A stretch of 33,402 bases of DNA from Ferruginibacter sp. (GTDB lineage: Bacteria; Bacteroidota; Bacteroidia; Chitinophagales; Chitinophagaceae), in contig JANXSK010000212.1 of the NCBI GenBank assembly GCA_025352695.1, forward strand, positions 1 to 33,402. The letters run 5' to 3'. Shown here in pieces: positions 32,514 to 33,402 of the stretch. Both the position numbers and the translations under genes were made by a program. Every line of letters begins with the position of its first letter. The stretch's first letter is position 1. Under the pieces are notes generated by a model, which ran no database searches, had not been told where the DNA came from, and was given only the letters and a program-made list of their open reading frames with translations.

Positions 32514-32521
32514 CAAAGGTA
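32514..32521 (-). promoter_or_regulatory. -7 box candidate directly before dut
   Basis: Minus strand TACCTTTG, the same sequence as before the SAM riboswitch and gap. Only 5 nt separate it from the dut ATG, so transcription would start at or next to the start codon. There is no -33 match. Confidence 0.4.
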
Positions 32522-32576
32522 ATGATGTGAATAAGATTTATAGCAGTAAGGTAAATTTTAACAAGCTTTCTACTAC

Positions 32577-33053
32577 TTATTTTTGTAATAAGATAGTAGC
32601 ATAAGCCACTAATCCTTCTTCTCTGCCCACAAAACCCATTTTTTCTGTAGTCGTTGCTTTAATAGAAATATCATTTATTGGTAATGAAAGTATATCTGCA
32701 ATAACCTGTTGCATGTGTGGAATATACTCTTTTATTTTAGGTGCCTGCAAGCAAAGGCTGCTATCGATATTTACAATACTGTACCCTTCTTTTTTAATAA
32801 GCTCAAAACTTTTTTTTAATAAGATTTTACTATCAATATTTTTAAAAGAATCATCTGTATCCGGAAAATGTACACCAATATCACCAAGGCATGCAGCTCC
32901 AAGCATGGCGTCGCAAATAGCATGTAATAATACATCAGCATCACTATGTCCCAAAGCTCCTTTATTATGCTCAATTTTTACACCGCCCAACCAAAATTCC
33001 CTTTCAGTAACCAATTGATGAAAATCAATACCAAAGCCAATTCGCAAACTCAT
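32577..33053 (-). CDS. ispF: 2-C-methyl-D-erythritol 2,4-cyclodiphosphate synthase
   Basis: 158 residues from the start chosen ([14 protein letters not shown]). An in-frame ATG at 33119 would run through the upstream terminator and add 22 unrelated residues, so it is rejected. The zinc motif is GFGIDFHQL (Asp and His), followed by [33 protein letters not shown], and the C-terminal [19 protein letters not shown]. The enzyme makes the cyclic diphosphate intermediate of the non-mevalonate isoprenoid pathway, so this organism uses that route. A -7 box, TATATTTG, lies at 33083-33090. Confidence 0.96.
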   Translation of the reverse strand: MSLRIGFGIDFHQLVTEREFWLGGVKIEHNKGALGHSDADVLLHAICDAMLGAACLGDIGVHFPDTDDSFKNIDSKILLKKSFELIKKEGYSIVNIDSSLCLQAPKIKEYIPHMQQVIADILSLPINDISIKATTTEKMGFVGREEGLVAYATILLQK

Positions 33054-33082
33054 TGTATGTTTTTTTAACTGAAGACTAAGAA

Positions 33083-33090
33083 CAAATATA
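33083..33090 (-). promoter_or_regulatory. -7 box candidate for ispF
   Basis: Minus strand TATATTTG, an exact TAnnTTTG match 30 nt before the chosen ispF start and just after the porV terminator. No -33 box at the right distance was seen. Confidence 0.4.
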
Positions 33091-33103
33091 CGATTGTAAA
33101 AAC

Positions 33104-33135
33104 AAAAGCGTTCTGACATAAGTCAGAACGCTTTT
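33104..33135 (-). terminator. Intrinsic terminator of the porV-like gene
   Basis: A 14-bp perfect stem: AAAAGCGTTCTGAC (33104-33117) with GTCAGAACGCTTTT (33122-33135) and a 4-nt loop. On the minus strand it continues GTTTTTAC. It starts 20 nt after the porV-like stop codon. Confidence 0.9.
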
Positions 33136-33154
33136 AAACACGATTTGTTCTTAA

Positions 33155-33402
33155 TTATTTAGCATTCTCGCCAGCACCTCCAAAATCAAAAATAAGACTA
33201 AAGCGCAATGTATTTGATAAAGGGTTGCGGTTAACGCCATTACCAGAAGGCAAGAGATAAGAGAAGTTTAAGCCAAACGTTTCATATTTTAATCCGGCAC
33301 CCACTGTAAAATATTTTCTATTGCCTTTGGCTGGATTTTCGTAAAAATAACCTGCCCTTAAAGCAAATTGATTTTGATACCAAAACTCCGCTCCTGTTGA
33401 AA
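33155..33402 (-). CDS. porV: PorV-like type IX secretion outer-membrane protein, C-terminal part
   Basis: Only the last 81 codons lie in the window; the gene continues past the right edge. The minus-strand translation has STGAEFWYQNQFALRAGYFY, ENPAKGNRKYFTVGAGLKY, FGLNFSYLLPSGNG and NPLSNTLRFSLIFDFG before the stop. This is the repeated amphipathic-strand end of the FadL-like barrel PorV (LptO), which receives T9SS cargo and hands it to the attachment complex. The related PorQ has a similar fold but a different ending, so PorV is preferred. It is followed by a strong terminator. The hit supports an active T9SS in this organism. Confidence 0.75.
   Translation of the reverse strand, partial: STGAEFWYQNQFALRAGYFYENPAKGNRKYFTVGAGLKYETFGLNFSYLLPSGNGVNRNPLSNTLRFSLIFDFGGAGENAK

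Noticed and set aside
33054..33119. Longer ispF start at 33119
   Set aside because: The extension runs through a 14-bp terminator hairpin and adds 22 residues absent from the normal IspF size; [13 protein letters not shown] is the usual N-terminus.
1..33402. CRISPR array, insertion sequence, prophage or attachment site
   Set aside because: I looked for regular direct repeats with spacers, transposase or integrase motifs and tRNA-end duplications. The tRNA-Cys 3' end (3330-3346) is not repeated that I can see, and no such genes are present.

Overview
The window looks like chromosomal DNA of a free-living member of the Bacteroidota, most likely the Chitinophagaceae or a close relative. The grounds are AT-rich DNA, type IX secretion parts (a PorP/SprF protein, the C-terminus of a PorV-like protein and a T9SS-sorted secreted protein), the bacillithiol enzyme BshA, a DUF4292 lipoprotein, and several copies of the Bacteroidota -7 promoter box (TAnnTTTG). 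No phage, plasmid, insertion sequence, CRISPR array or intact defence locus was seen. Most of the content is housekeeping.

Layout. 1-3404 is a sulfur amino acid block: a SAM-I riboswitch with a readable terminator/antiterminator, metB, hom, a palindromic repeat element, then a tRNA-Cys whose promoter carries an 11-bp palindrome over its -33 box. 3747-5156 holds a lipoprotein cyclophilin and a PA2169-family four-helix protein. 5161-8686 is a catabolic island: a class III aminotransferase and methylmalonate-semialdehyde dehydrogenase, divergent from an Lrp/AsnC regulator. 9179-10471 encodes a secreted DUF3494 ice-binding-type protein flanked by gene-poor DNA. 11206-13726 is a LemA-LemA-TPM-TPM operon. 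13932-16871 carries pgk and gap, separated by the decayed remains of a DUF433/DUF5615-type toxin-antitoxin pair that lies outside the called genes. 17101-18545 is a tandem pair of exported LolA-like proteins.

18713-23256 is a salvage neighbourhood: adenine deaminase, two small exported proteins, anhydro-MurNAc kinase and uracil phosphoribosyltransferase. 23408-28432 has PorP/SprF, a 3-methyladenine DNA glycosylase, an EI24 membrane protein overlapping an RsmI-like methyltransferase, a small membrane protein and an M28 peptidase. 28654-33402 has bshA, an EnvC-like protein, a DUF4292 lipoprotein, dut, ispF and the end of a porV-like gene.

The signals most worth following up are regulatory or relic: the palindrome on the tRNA-Cys promoter, the toxin-antitoxin remnant between two glycolytic genes, the riboswitch switching helix, and possible leaderless starts at dut and the Lrp-type gene. 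I did not find a convincing new multi-gene system. All calls come from reading the sequence by eye; no database search was possible.
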